A DNA stretch of 64,000 bases, from contig NZ_CP143624.1 in NCBI RefSeq assembly GCF_050038885.1, positions 6,076,001 to 6,140,000 on the forward strand. Direction: 5' to 3'. This DNA is from Myxococcus flavus (GTDB lineage: Bacteria; Myxococcota; Myxococcia; Myxococcales; Myxococcaceae). The notes below the pieces were generated by a model. The model worked only from the letters and a program-made list of their open reading frames with translations. It made no database searches and was not told the DNA's origin. Positions 8,595-16,268 of this stretch are shown piece by piece. Each line of letters starts with the position of its first letter. Within the stretch, counting starts at the first letter, position 1. A program made the translations under genes and the position numbers.

Positions 8595-8826
8595 GAGGGC
8601 TCCCTGGGGCATGCGCCAACAGCCCTCACTCAATCTGGAGACGCGCTTCCTGCACGGCCGGGCATGGCCGACGGACGTGGGGTCCCTGGTCGCCTGAGAG
8701 AGAGGCCTTGCGGCCTGCCGATAGCGCCGCGCGAGGGACTGAGGCCAGTGGGCCGAGGCCCTCCATCCCCACGGGTGCCGGGCCAGCTGTCAGCTCCTCA
8801 CTCTTGACCGAGGAAGGAGGTCGAAC

Positions 8827-9711
8827 GTGAAGATGGGATGGCGGTCACACGGGGCGAAGTCAGCCAAGACGGCGGAGCATGACAAGCCGGAGGAAAGGGC
8901 TGCGCGGCCGGACGGCGGAGCCACGCGCGAGGAAACCCGGCATGCGCTCGCGCAGGCGGGAGTCGACGAGGGGCCCATCGAAATCGTGCCCGACGTGCTG
9001 CTCGACGTCCCGACGGTGAAGGTGGATGAGATTTCGCTCGACGTGGAAAACCTGCATGCGCGTGTCTCACTGCATGCCGAGCTGGCCAACCTCGTGCGCC
9101 TCGATGTGGGCGCGGACGTGGGAATCGAGAAGGTCGCGCTGACCATCAAAGGCGTGGAGGCCCAGGCACTGCTCAAGGTCCGGCTCCAGCGTGTCTATGA
9201 AATCCTGGACCGGGCGCTCCAGACACTGGACAGCAACCCCGAACTGCTCGCCAGCCTGCTCCGTCCGGTGGGGCATGCGATTGGTGAGGTGGGAGAGGCT
9301 GCCCACGATACCCTGAAGCCTGGCGGCGCAGTGTCCGAGACGCTCCAGGACGTGGGCGGAGCGGCGAAGGGGGCTCTGGAACCTGGCGGGACGGTGAGCG
9401 GCGTTGCCAACCAGGCGCTCGGGCCCGGTGGTCCCGTGCGAGAGGCCGTGAAGGGCACGCTCGGGCCCGAAGGCGTGGCGAAGGACGCGAGCCAGGCGGT
9501 CAGTCAGTCGATGCAAGCGGTTGGTTCAAAACGCTCGAAGCGCACCTCTCAGCGCGATGGCGGAGGGAGGCGCGAGCGGGCGCAATCGCAGCCTCAGCCG
9601 ACGCCATCCCCGGAGCACGCTTCCCGCGCGCAGCGCTTCCGACGCAAGCCATCCGATGCTGGCTCGAAGCGTCGTGCGGCGGGGAAACCTCGTCGCCGTC
9701 AGAAGCGCTGA
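8827..9711 (+). CDS. Hypothetical protein with PGG repeats and basic tail
   Basis: The 294-residue product starts at GTG 8827, six bases after AAGGAGG. Residues 45-120 form a compact beta-rich domain (PIEIVPDVLLDVPTVKVDEIS, then LVRLDVGADVGIEKVALTIK) reminiscent of proteins in which DVG-type strands repeat. Residues 162-220 contain four spaced L-x-P-G/E-G units (LKPGGAV, LEPGGTV, LGPGGPV, LGPEGVA) separated by short helices. The last 60 residues are very basic (SKRSKRTSQRD, GSKRRAAGKPRRRQKR) and should bind nucleic acid or acidic surfaces. No signal peptide. The combination of strand domain, repeats and basic tail echoes the tail of the SYLF fusion nearby. Function not known. Confidence 0.8.
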   Translation: MKMGWRSHGAKSAKTAEHDKPEERAARPDGGATREETRHALAQAGVDEGPIEIVPDVLLDVPTVKVDEISLDVENLHARVSLHAELANLVRLDVGADVGIEKVALTIKGVEAQALLKVRLQRVYEILDRALQTLDSNPELLASLLRPVGHAIGEVGEAAHDTLKPGGAVSETLQDVGGAAKGALEPGGTVSGVANQALGPGGPVREAVKGTLGPEGVAKDASQAVSQSMQAVGSKRSKRTSQRDGGGRRERAQSQPQPTPSPEHASRAQRFRRKPSDAGSKRRAAGKPRRRQKR

Positions 9712-9797
9712 GCTTCGCGGCGCCCGGGCAGCAGCGCGTTCAAAGCGCGCATCGATGCGTCATTCCCGTGAAAGGACACTCGGGGGATACGCAAGGT

Positions 9798-12506
9798 GTG
9801 GCTCGTCACACTATCCGCGAAGTGGTGGGTCATGTATTCAGCGGCGCCATGGCCTCTCGACGCGTCTTCGGCGCCGCTCCGTTCAACGTCCCTGGCGAGT
9901 TCATCGGAATCGATTTCACCCCGGACTCGCGGCGACTGTGGGCCACGGCCTCCGTTGGGGGAGACAGCCTGCTGGTGGCTTTCGATGTGGAGAGCGGCAA
10001 GGTTGTCGAACAGCGCGAGCTCGAGGGCCATGTGCGGGTGGTTCACGCGCTCCAGGGGGATGATGTCCTCGTGGGAGGGTGGGGGCTCATCCGCCGTATC
10101 TCCGCGAAGGGCAAAGCCGTCTGGACGCTGAAGGGAGAGCAGCACCTTCACCTGTCCAGGGTGAGCGCGGACCGGTCGATGTTCGTCACGGTCGAGAAGG
10201 GCGAGGCCCGCGTCCGTGAGGTGAAGCGTAATACCGTCCTGCATACCCTCCAGGAGAAGGAGGGCGACCTCCATGCCGTCGCCTTCAGCGAGGACGGCGC
10301 GTTGCTGGCAACCGGGTCGTCGAAGGGGATGGTCCGGGTCTTCGATGTGCAAACAGGCCGGGAACGGGCCAGGCGGAAGAGCACGCGCGTCCTGGCACTG
10401 GCCTTCTCCCCATCGGGCGAGCAGCTCCTCGTCGGTCATGGCACGGGAAAGGTGGAGCTCTGGGAGGCGCCGAGCCTGAAGCCAGTGAACCGCGCTGTGG
10501 GCTCCCATTCGTTCGAGATGGGCGGCGATGCGGGATGTCGCTGGGTGGGGTTCTCCGCCAGCGGCACGCGCGCGTTCTCGCTGGGCAACGAGGGCAAGCT
10601 TCGCTCGTGGAATGTCCCCCGGGGTGGCGAGGGGCTGGTCATCGACGTGCCCAACCGGCACATGCAGGGGGCTGTCACGGTGCGCTCTCCGGACGGCCGG
10701 TGGCTCGCCTCGGGTTCCACGTCGGGCGCGCTGAGTGTGTGGTCGGCCGAGGATGGGGCTCCACGTGCTGGTGATGCCGCGCCGTCGCCCATCCAGGGGT
10801 TGGCCCTCACGCCGAACGCCGTTGTCGCCGCTGCGGCGTTTGCGTATGTCTTGTGGGACCTCGAATCCGGAGCGCGGACGGCGACGGAAGCCAGGTTCCC
10901 GCCCGCGGATGTGAAGGGCCTGTCGTCGGGCGAGCTGGTCCGGCTCGACCATGATTCCATCTTCATCGAGCGCTTGCTCGGCGCGAGCACGTCCCAGGCG
11001 TTCGAGTTGTCCAGCTACGCCTCCGGTCCGCTCGCCCTCTCCCGGGATGAGGCGCTCCTCGCCGCGCCCGCGCAGGAGCACGCGCAGGTCTGGGACCTGA
11101 AGCGCGCACGGCTGCGTGCGAACCTGCTGCACGAGAATCGGGTCCGAGGTTGCGCCTTCGGGCCGAAGGACGCCTGGCTGGCCACCGCGGATGAGGCGCT
11201 GCACCTGTGGCGGCTGGGGAAGGCGCCCGAGTTGATTCGCGACATCGCCCTGGGCGACCTCACGAGCGTGCAAGGCCTGGCGGTCTCCCCTCGTGGCTGG
11301 GTGGCCGTGAGCGTGGCGGACAGCGACCGCGACGATGCGGAGAGCGCACTGCTGCTCGTCGACCCGCGCAGCGGCGAGACGGTGAGCCGGCTCCAGCGCC
11401 ATGACGCGGTCCTGGGGCAGCTGATCTTCGCGGGCGACGCACGCGTCGCGGTCGCCGATTCCTTGGGGCGGCTGCTCCTCGTGGACGTCTCTGACCCGGC
11501 GCGGGCGCGCTGGCTCGAACCCGATGACGAGGAGGCCACGCCCACGGCGGTGGTGAAGGAGGACCGGCCCATCGCGAGGCTCGGTGACCGCGTGGCCTAC
11601 GTGGGGCCGGACGGCAGCGTGGTGGTGGAGACGCTGAAGGCGGTGGAGGCTGGGAATGGCGCACCGTTCCTCCTGGACGCCGAATCCAGCCTCTCCGGGG
11701 GTAAGGGAAAGAAGGCGAAGAACGCCGCGACGGGCAAGCCCGCTGGTTTGTTCGAAGCGCGCCTCGCCGGCGCCCGCTTCCTCTTCGGAGGTCGCTTCAA
11801 GGAGGCAACGCCGAGGTTCCGTGAGCAGTTGGTGAAGGAGCTCGGTGGGACGGTGGCGGCCAGGCCCGATGCGGCGGTGACGCACCTGGTCCTGGGTGGT
11901 GGGGGCGGGGCGTCCGTCGTGTCGGGGTTGAAGGCGAAGGGGGCGACGTTCGCGCAGCTCTCCGAGCGCCAATTCATGGAGCTGTTGTTGCCCACCACGG
12001 CGGAAGCGACTGCGATGCTCCGGAACGAGGTGAAGGACAGCGAGGCGCGCTGGAACTCCTGGCGCAAGCGCTACATGGATGTCCATGGGGAGTCGTTCCC
12101 CGTGCCTCTGCAAGGCATTGACCTGGAGGGGCTCGACCTGAGCGGGTATCAGTTGCTGGTGCTGGACTTCACCGAGGCTCGCCTCCGTGGGGTGGACCTC
12201 TCGGAGGGGGACGTGTTCGACACCATCTTCCGCCACGCGGACCTGCGGGAGGCCAACTTCGCGCGAGCCTCGTGCTTCCGGACCGTCTTCAGCCGAGCAG
12301 ACCTGCGCGGAGCCTCCTTCCAGGAGGCGAAGCTGTCGGCCGCGAGCTTCGATGGCGCGGACCTCCGCGACGTGGACTTCTCGAAGGCCGAGATGCACTA
12401 CATCGACCTCCGTGGCGCGGACCTTCGCGGGGCCAGGATGTCCTCGGACGTGAAGGACCTGAAGCACGACGCGAAGACCCGGTGGCCCAAGGGCTTCACG
12501 CCGTAG
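9798..12506 (+). CDS. WD40 propeller - BRCT - pentapeptide repeat fusion protein
   Basis: The predicted 902-residue protein has three recognisable parts. Residues about 15-640 are WD40-like blades (GEFIGIDFTPDSRRLWATAS, VRVFDVQTGRERARR, LSVWSAEDGAP). Residues about 650-732 resemble a BRCT domain (FEARLAGARFLFGGRF, then LVKELGGTVAARPDAAVTHL and the closing SERQFMELL). Residues about 773-880 are A(D/N)LxxAxF-type pentapeptide repeats (HADLREANFARASCF, GADLRDVDF). WD40 and pentapeptide parts are scaffolds; bacterial BRCT domains usually occur in ligases or bind nicked DNA and partner proteins. The fusion suggests an adaptor. Start is uncertain: GTG 9798 (GGGGGA upstream), GTG 9768 or ATG 9849. 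No signal peptide, so probably cytoplasmic. It is a single gene with no obvious operon partner. Confidence 0.85.
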   Translation: MARHTIREVVGHVFSGAMASRRVFGAAPFNVPGEFIGIDFTPDSRRLWATASVGGDSLLVAFDVESGKVVEQRELEGHVRVVHALQGDDVLVGGWGLIRRISAKGKAVWTLKGEQHLHLSRVSADRSMFVTVEKGEARVREVKRNTVLHTLQEKEGDLHAVAFSEDGALLATGSSKGMVRVFDVQTGRERARRKSTRVLALAFSPSGEQLLVGHGTGKVELWEAPSLKPVNRAVGSHSFEMGGDAGCRWVGFSASGTRAFSLGNEGKLRSWNVPRGGEGLVIDVPNRHMQGAVTVRSPDGRWLASGSTSGALSVWSAEDGAPRAGDAAPSPIQGLALTPNAVVAAAAFAYVLWDLESGARTATEARFPPADVKGLSSGELVRLDHDSIFIERLLGASTSQAFELSSYASGPLALSRDEALLAAPAQEHAQVWDLKRARLRANLLHENRVRGCAFGPKDAWLATADEALHLWRLGKAPELIRDIALGDLTSVQGLAVSPRGWVAVSVADSDRDDAESALLLVDPRSGETVSRLQRHDAVLGQLIFAGDARVAVADSLGRLLLVDVSDPARARWLEPDDEEATPTAVVKEDRPIARLGDRVAYVGPDGSVVVETLKAVEAGNGAPFLLDAESSLSGGKGKKAKNAATGKPAGLFEARLAGARFLFGGRFKEATPRFREQLVKELGGTVAARPDAAVTHLVLGGGGGASVVSGLKAKGATFAQLSERQFMELLLPTTAEATAMLRNEVKDSEARWNSWRKRYMDVHGESFPVPLQGIDLEGLDLSGYQLLVLDFTEARLRGVDLSEGDVFDTIFRHADLREANFARASCFRTVFSRADLRGASFQEAKLSAASFDGADLRDVDFSKAEMHYIDLRGADLRGARMSSDVKDLKHDAKTRWPKGFTP

Positions 12507-12533
12507 CTCGCAGGTGCCGGCGAGCCCGGCGCC

Positions 12534-12705
12534 TCACGTCGCCTTCTTCGGCGGAGTCCGGCCTCTCGCTCGCTCGATGCGAAGCAACAGCTCCGGATCA
12601 CCGGGCCGCGGCGCGATGGTGGCGCCACGAGCCAGGGTGCTGGCGTCGTCGGGAACCCCTTGGATGCGGGCAACCATCAGCAGGCCCATGGCACGCAGGC
12701 GAGGG
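12534..12705 (-). pseudogene. C-terminal remnant of an unidentified gene
   Basis: Reading leftwards, a frame with good codon bias gives a 51-residue C-terminal end (from MGLLMVARIQGVPDDASTLA to RARGRTPPKKAT) and stops at 12534. The codon pattern is coding-like but the sequence begins abruptly near 12690-12710, where unrelated sequence of the opposite orientation takes over. I do not recognise the family. It looks like the 3' end of a gene whose 5' part was deleted. Confidence 0.4.
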
Positions 12706-12711
12706 ATTGCG

Positions 12712-12880
12712 CGTCGTCGAAGGCCGCGCCCGCTGGTATCGCGGCACCTCCCACGTCAACCTCCCGGGCGCGCCGGAGGGGCACGCCGTGGTAGAGCTCG
12801 AGGACGGCCGCTTGCGCCTGGAGACGGTCTCCGCGGGGCTGCGCGCACGAAGGGCCTCGCATGGGGCCGAGGAGAATTCG
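12712..12880 (+). pseudogene. C-terminal remnant, phosphoesterase-like tail
   Basis: On the plus strand an open, coding-like frame without a start reads GLRVVEGRARWYRGTSHVN followed by LPGAPEGHAVVELEDGRL and LRLETVS. The order 'RGTSHVNLPG ... VVELEDGRLRLE' is like the end of calcineurin-type metallophosphoesterases, where a conserved N-P/L-P-G turn precedes the last strands. The 5' part is missing. The frame runs without a stop into the acetyltransferase at 12881, whose own start and GGAG site make it independent. Confidence 0.4.
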
Positions 12881-13399
12881 ATGGATGCAGTCGGTTATCG
12901 GCTCCAGCGGGTGCGAGCCTCGGACTCGGACCTGGCACTCATGCGGGAGCTGAATGCCGTCTTCGCGGATGCATTTTCGGACCCGGACTCCTACCTGGGA
13001 CACGCGCCAGAGGACGACTACCTGCGAAGCGTGCTCGGCCGTGAGGAGACCCTGGTCCTGGTGGCGCGGGTCGATGACCGCGTGGTCGGCGGACTGGTGG
13101 CGTACGAGCTGCCCAAGCTGGAGCAGCGCCGCAGCGAGGTCTATGTCTATGACCTGGCCGTCCTGGAGGCGTATCGACGAAAGGGCATCGCGCGGGCGTT
13201 GATGGAGCAGCTGCGGACCCTCGCCGCGGCCCGTGGCGCCTCGGTCGTCTTCGTCCAGGCCGACGACGGCGACGCGCCCGCCATCGCGCTCTACGCAAGC
13301 CTGGGCGCGCGGAAGGTGGTGAACCACTTCGACATCGACGTGGACGAGTCCCCCTCCGGCGAGGGGGGAGGGGCGTCCTCGGGCCAGAAGCCCACCTGA
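12881..13399 (+). CDS. GNAT acetyltransferase, AAC(3)-I (aminoglycoside 3-N-acetyltransferase) type
   Basis: The 172-residue protein, starting at ATG 12881 with GGAG six bases before, follows the AAC(3)-I family along its length: DDYLRSVLGREETLVLVAR, GGLVAYELPKLEQRRSEVYV, YDLAVLEAYRRKGIARALM, VFVQADDGDAPAIALYASLG and the ending NHFDIDVD. R-R-K-G-I-A is the acetyl-CoA pyrophosphate loop. Known family members (AacC1 type) transfer acetyl from acetyl-CoA to the 3-amino group of gentamicin-class aminoglycosides. As a chromosomal relative in an environmental bacterium it may have another natural amine substrate. There are no integron features nearby; upstream lies a deletion scar. Confidence 0.88.
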   Translation: MDAVGYRLQRVRASDSDLALMRELNAVFADAFSDPDSYLGHAPEDDYLRSVLGREETLVLVARVDDRVVGGLVAYELPKLEQRRSEVYVYDLAVLEAYRRKGIARALMEQLRTLAAARGASVVFVQADDGDAPAIALYASLGARKVVNHFDIDVDESPSGEGGGASSGQKPT

Positions 13400-13547
13400 C
13401 CCACCGCACCATGGCACGCGCAATCGCCTCGACTGCGCGCGGGGGGGCGTCACACCTGTCGTCCACCTGGGCGCAGGCTCGTCACGAGTGACGCCATGGG
13501 CGCTCTGGTCTGCGTCACCTGCGCGGCGATGGCACCGGCGCTCAATC

Positions 13548-14318
13548 TCAATAGAGATAGTTCAGGCCGGCGATGTCGGATGGGGTGAACTCGCCGTCGG
13601 TATCCGGTGGGATGCAGGTGTTCATGATGGACCCACCTGGGCTCGGTGGAGGCATCCCGGGGATGGGAATGAAACCGATGCCACCCGACCCTTCGGGGCC
13701 TGGGATGGTGGTGCCGCAGCTGATGCTCGGGTCGAAATGGTCCGTGTGGCGCAGCCCAATCGTGTGGCCAATCGCGTGGGTGATGGCGTGTTCAGCCCGA
13801 TCCAGGCTGTAGCTGCTCAATCCGGTGCCGACGTAGATGTGTCCATAGGGAAGCCCGTTCGAGGGATAGCCCGCGGAGCTGCCGGCACCAGCCGTGGTCG
13901 TCACTGTAATGGTCGCGGTGCAGCCCGTGGTCGGTCCCCGGACGAAGTGAAGCCGGAGTCCCAGTGCATTGTAGTTGGCGAGCGCGAGGTCGAGTCCCTG
14001 GCTGAGCCGGTTGTAGGCGTTGAACACGGCAGTGGGATTGACGCAGATTCTCGTCACATTGGGGCCGACGAGGTTGATCGTCCTGTGGAGCTCGTGATGC
14101 CCCTCGCCAGGTTTGAGCATCTCCCGGGAGGCATCGAGGGAGACGTGGGCGTCCCCTCCCAAGTAGACGGCACCATCGGCGACCCGGATGTCATCGGCAG
14201 GGAGCCCTGCCTCGACCAGATGGGAGACGACCTCATCGGTTTCGGCTGAAGCTCCGCTACCGCAGCCAGCCAGCAACGCGCCACAGCTCACAGCGACGAC
14301 TGCCGCTCTCTTGGACAT
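13548..14318 (-). CDS. M57 (HEIGH-type) metallopeptidase-like lipoprotein lacking the catalytic Glu
   Basis: The 256-residue protein starts at ATG 14318 with GGGAGA upstream. The signal sequence ends in LLAGC (Cys19), so it is a lipoprotein. Layout matches dual-action HEIGH metallopeptidases (M57): a pro-region, EMLKPGEGHHELHRTINLV, ANYNALGLRLHFV, then the zinc site and a C-terminal Pro/Gly-rich loop ending SDIAGLNYLY. The zinc site reads HAIGHTIGLRH (His181, His185, His191): the three zinc ligands are kept but the catalytic Glu after the first His is Ala182 (codon GCG; GAG would restore it). The frame is intact, so the protein may be a binding or regulatory relative rather than a protease, or the site is a recent mutation. 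Confidence 0.88.
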   Translation of the reverse strand: MSKRAAVVAVSCGALLAGCGSGASAETDEVVSHLVEAGLPADDIRVADGAVYLGGDAHVSLDASREMLKPGEGHHELHRTINLVGPNVTRICVNPTAVFNAYNRLSQGLDLALANYNALGLRLHFVRGPTTGCTATITVTTTAGAGSSAGYPSNGLPYGHIYVGTGLSSYSLDRAEHAITHAIGHTIGLRHTDHFDPSISCGTTIPGPEGSGGIGFIPIPGMPPPSPGGSIMNTCIPPDTDGEFTPSDIAGLNYLY

Positions 14319-14435
14319 GGTGGGTCTCCCTCTCGTATGGGGAAGAGGGAGCCTATCAAGATTGCATTGCCACCAGTCGCGTGCATGCCAGCAATGCTCG
14401 ATGGTGAGCGGAACGCCTGCTGCTGTGATGTCTGA

Positions 14436-16010
14436 TTACGGCGATGGCGCAGACGTGGCAGTCGTGTTCGTCCCGGCGGGCTGCGTCGCGGGCCCCCAGC
14501 GCACCGGCCCCTGGGGGACACCCGCTTCCTGCGGGTCGGGACGGACCGGGTACAGACTGCGGCCCCGTGCGTCGAACCCGAGCGGTTCCTCCGTCACCGT
14601 CCCCAGCACCGCGCCGGTGCCCAGGTCCACGAGCCACCCCATGTAGAGCACGAGGTCTTGCACGCGGTCCTGGGCGTACATGCTCGCCATCCCCACCTGG
14701 CGTTGCGCGCCGGTGGCGACGTTCCAAAGCCATACGCGCTCGGCGGGATGGCTGTCTGTGGTGTCCGCTCGCGGCACCTTCTCCGACAGGAGGACGTAGG
14801 TGGCGCCGGTCTGCCGTACCCTGGCTCCTGGCACGGGGACCTTCACGACGGCGCGCCGCTCCAGGTCCACGATGATGTCCACCGCCTCGCTCTGCGCGTC
14901 CGGCATGGCCGACACCCTGCGCAGGTTCCCCTCGCCATCGATGCTGCGCATCCCCGCGCCTGCGCTGTGCACCGACCAGCCCAGCGGCTGGTGGAGGGCC
15001 GGGCCATGGAGCTCGAGCGGAAGCGACGCCTCCTCTCCCTGGGCGCCACAGGCGACCAGGAGCTGCCGGCGTGGTGCGTCCACACTGAGCACCAGCCCGC
15101 CGCAGCGGGCGGGGACCCACTCCTCGCGCTTGCCGTGGGCATCCTCCGCGACGATGGCGCCGTCTGGCAGCCGGCGGAGCATCCGGTCGCCCACGGATTG
15201 GAGGACGTCCTGGCCCTCGAAGAGAGGGCCTGCTTCGAGGTGGCGCATCCGGCGCGTGGGCCTGTCGCCCTTCCACCCGAAATGGGAACTGGACATGACG
15301 GGGCCCCTGCACAAGGCGGGCGCGAGGTTGGTCTGGGGCTCGGGCCACGTGAGTTGCCCGTCCTTGTCGGTGTCCTCGGTCACCACGTCGACGACTGCCC
15401 ATCGGCCTGCGTCGTCCAGGATGACCTGTCCGGCCAGGCCCCCACCGCTGTCCACCATGTGCTCGGTGCCTTGAGCCAGGTCGCGAAGCACCGCCACCGT
15501 CTTGCCACCCTCGGGACGCAGGTAGAGCAGCCGTGTGCCATCTCGCGAGAAGCTGGCGCGAAGGGGTGGCTGCGGCGACAGGCTGGCCGCCAGGGGCCCG
15601 GGGCTCAGTACCTGTTCCTGGCCAGACAAGGAGTCGAAGAGACGCAGCATCCCCTCGTGCACGAACACGACGTAACGCCCGGAGCGGTCCCAACCGAGTA
15701 GCTCGTCGATGGCAAGACCCGCCCCTGGCTCCAGGAAGAGGTAGGGGCGCAGTGCGTCGCCGCCTCGCTCTCCTCCGTGGCCGCTTCCTCCGTGGCGGTC
15801 GAACCGCACGGAGATGCGGCCGTCCTGATTGGTGTCCTCGCGCGCCTGGCAGGCCATGAACCAGCGGCCATTGGGTGAAACGACTTGGGCCACGAACGGG
15901 TGGGGTGTGCCGTATTCCGCATCCGGAGGGGGCTCGGGGCGGATGAGCGGGCCTTGGGACGCGCAGGCCGTGCCAAGCAAGGACATCAGTGAGAGCACTC
16001 GAAGGCGCAT
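14436..16010 (-). CDS. Beta-propeller lipoprotein with EF-hand-like calcium loop
   Basis: The predicted 524-residue lipoprotein starts at ATG 16010 (signal ends LLGTAC). The mature part is made of WD40/TolB-like blades (VVSPNGRWFMACQ, DRSGRYVVFVHEG, SFSRDGTRLLYLRPEGG), the 'S-x-D-G-x-x-L' pattern of secreted propellers. Two calcium-loop-like motifs sit in it: DTNQDGRIS near residue 57 and DTDKDGQLTWPE in the middle, the second a full 12-position EF loop (D1, D3, D5, G6, L8, E12). No catalytic residues of the S9 type follow. Probably a periplasmic or outer-membrane protein that binds partners; function unknown. Confidence 0.8.
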   Translation of the reverse strand: MRLRVLSLMSLLGTACASQGPLIRPEPPPDAEYGTPHPFVAQVVSPNGRWFMACQAREDTNQDGRISVRFDRHGGSGHGGERGGDALRPYLFLEPGAGLAIDELLGWDRSGRYVVFVHEGMLRLFDSLSGQEQVLSPGPLAASLSPQPPLRASFSRDGTRLLYLRPEGGKTVAVLRDLAQGTEHMVDSGGGLAGQVILDDAGRWAVVDVVTEDTDKDGQLTWPEPQTNLAPALCRGPVMSSSHFGWKGDRPTRRMRHLEAGPLFEGQDVLQSVGDRMLRRLPDGAIVAEDAHGKREEWVPARCGGLVLSVDAPRRQLLVACGAQGEEASLPLELHGPALHQPLGWSVHSAGAGMRSIDGEGNLRRVSAMPDAQSEAVDIIVDLERRAVVKVPVPGARVRQTGATYVLLSEKVPRADTTDSHPAERVWLWNVATGAQRQVGMASMYAQDRVQDLVLYMGWLVDLGTGAVLGTVTEEPLGFDARGRSLYPVRPDPQEAGVPQGPVRWGPATQPAGTNTTATSAPSP

Positions 16011-16268
16011 CGCGGGAGCCTGCGCGATGTCTGACTTGGAATGCAATCCCGCGGCGTGCGACTGCCGTGGGGCAGGCGCGGTCGTCAGGGAGGCTTCGGG
16101 ACGCCGGTCGTGGGAAGGGCTTCGTGAAGGCTCCCATCTGAACAGGCAAAGCGAAAGGGCTACCCACGCAGTGCCGTCTTCGGACTGCAGTGTGTAGGAC
16201 GCTTGCGCCTGTGTCGGCGTACGTCATTGCGGCTCATCAGCCACGGTCTCCAGGCACGGGACTTGCGT

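Noticed and set aside
9699..12467. 922-residue minus-strand open frame
   Set aside because: Shadow of the WD40 fusion gene; His/Arg/Gln-rich with no domain, as expected for antisense of GC-rich genes.
13548..14318. Alternative HExxH zinc site elsewhere in the M57-like protein
   Set aside because: GHHELHRT near residue 74 has H-E-L-H but not HExxH spacing with a third ligand; the family zinc site is clearly HAIGHTIGLRH.
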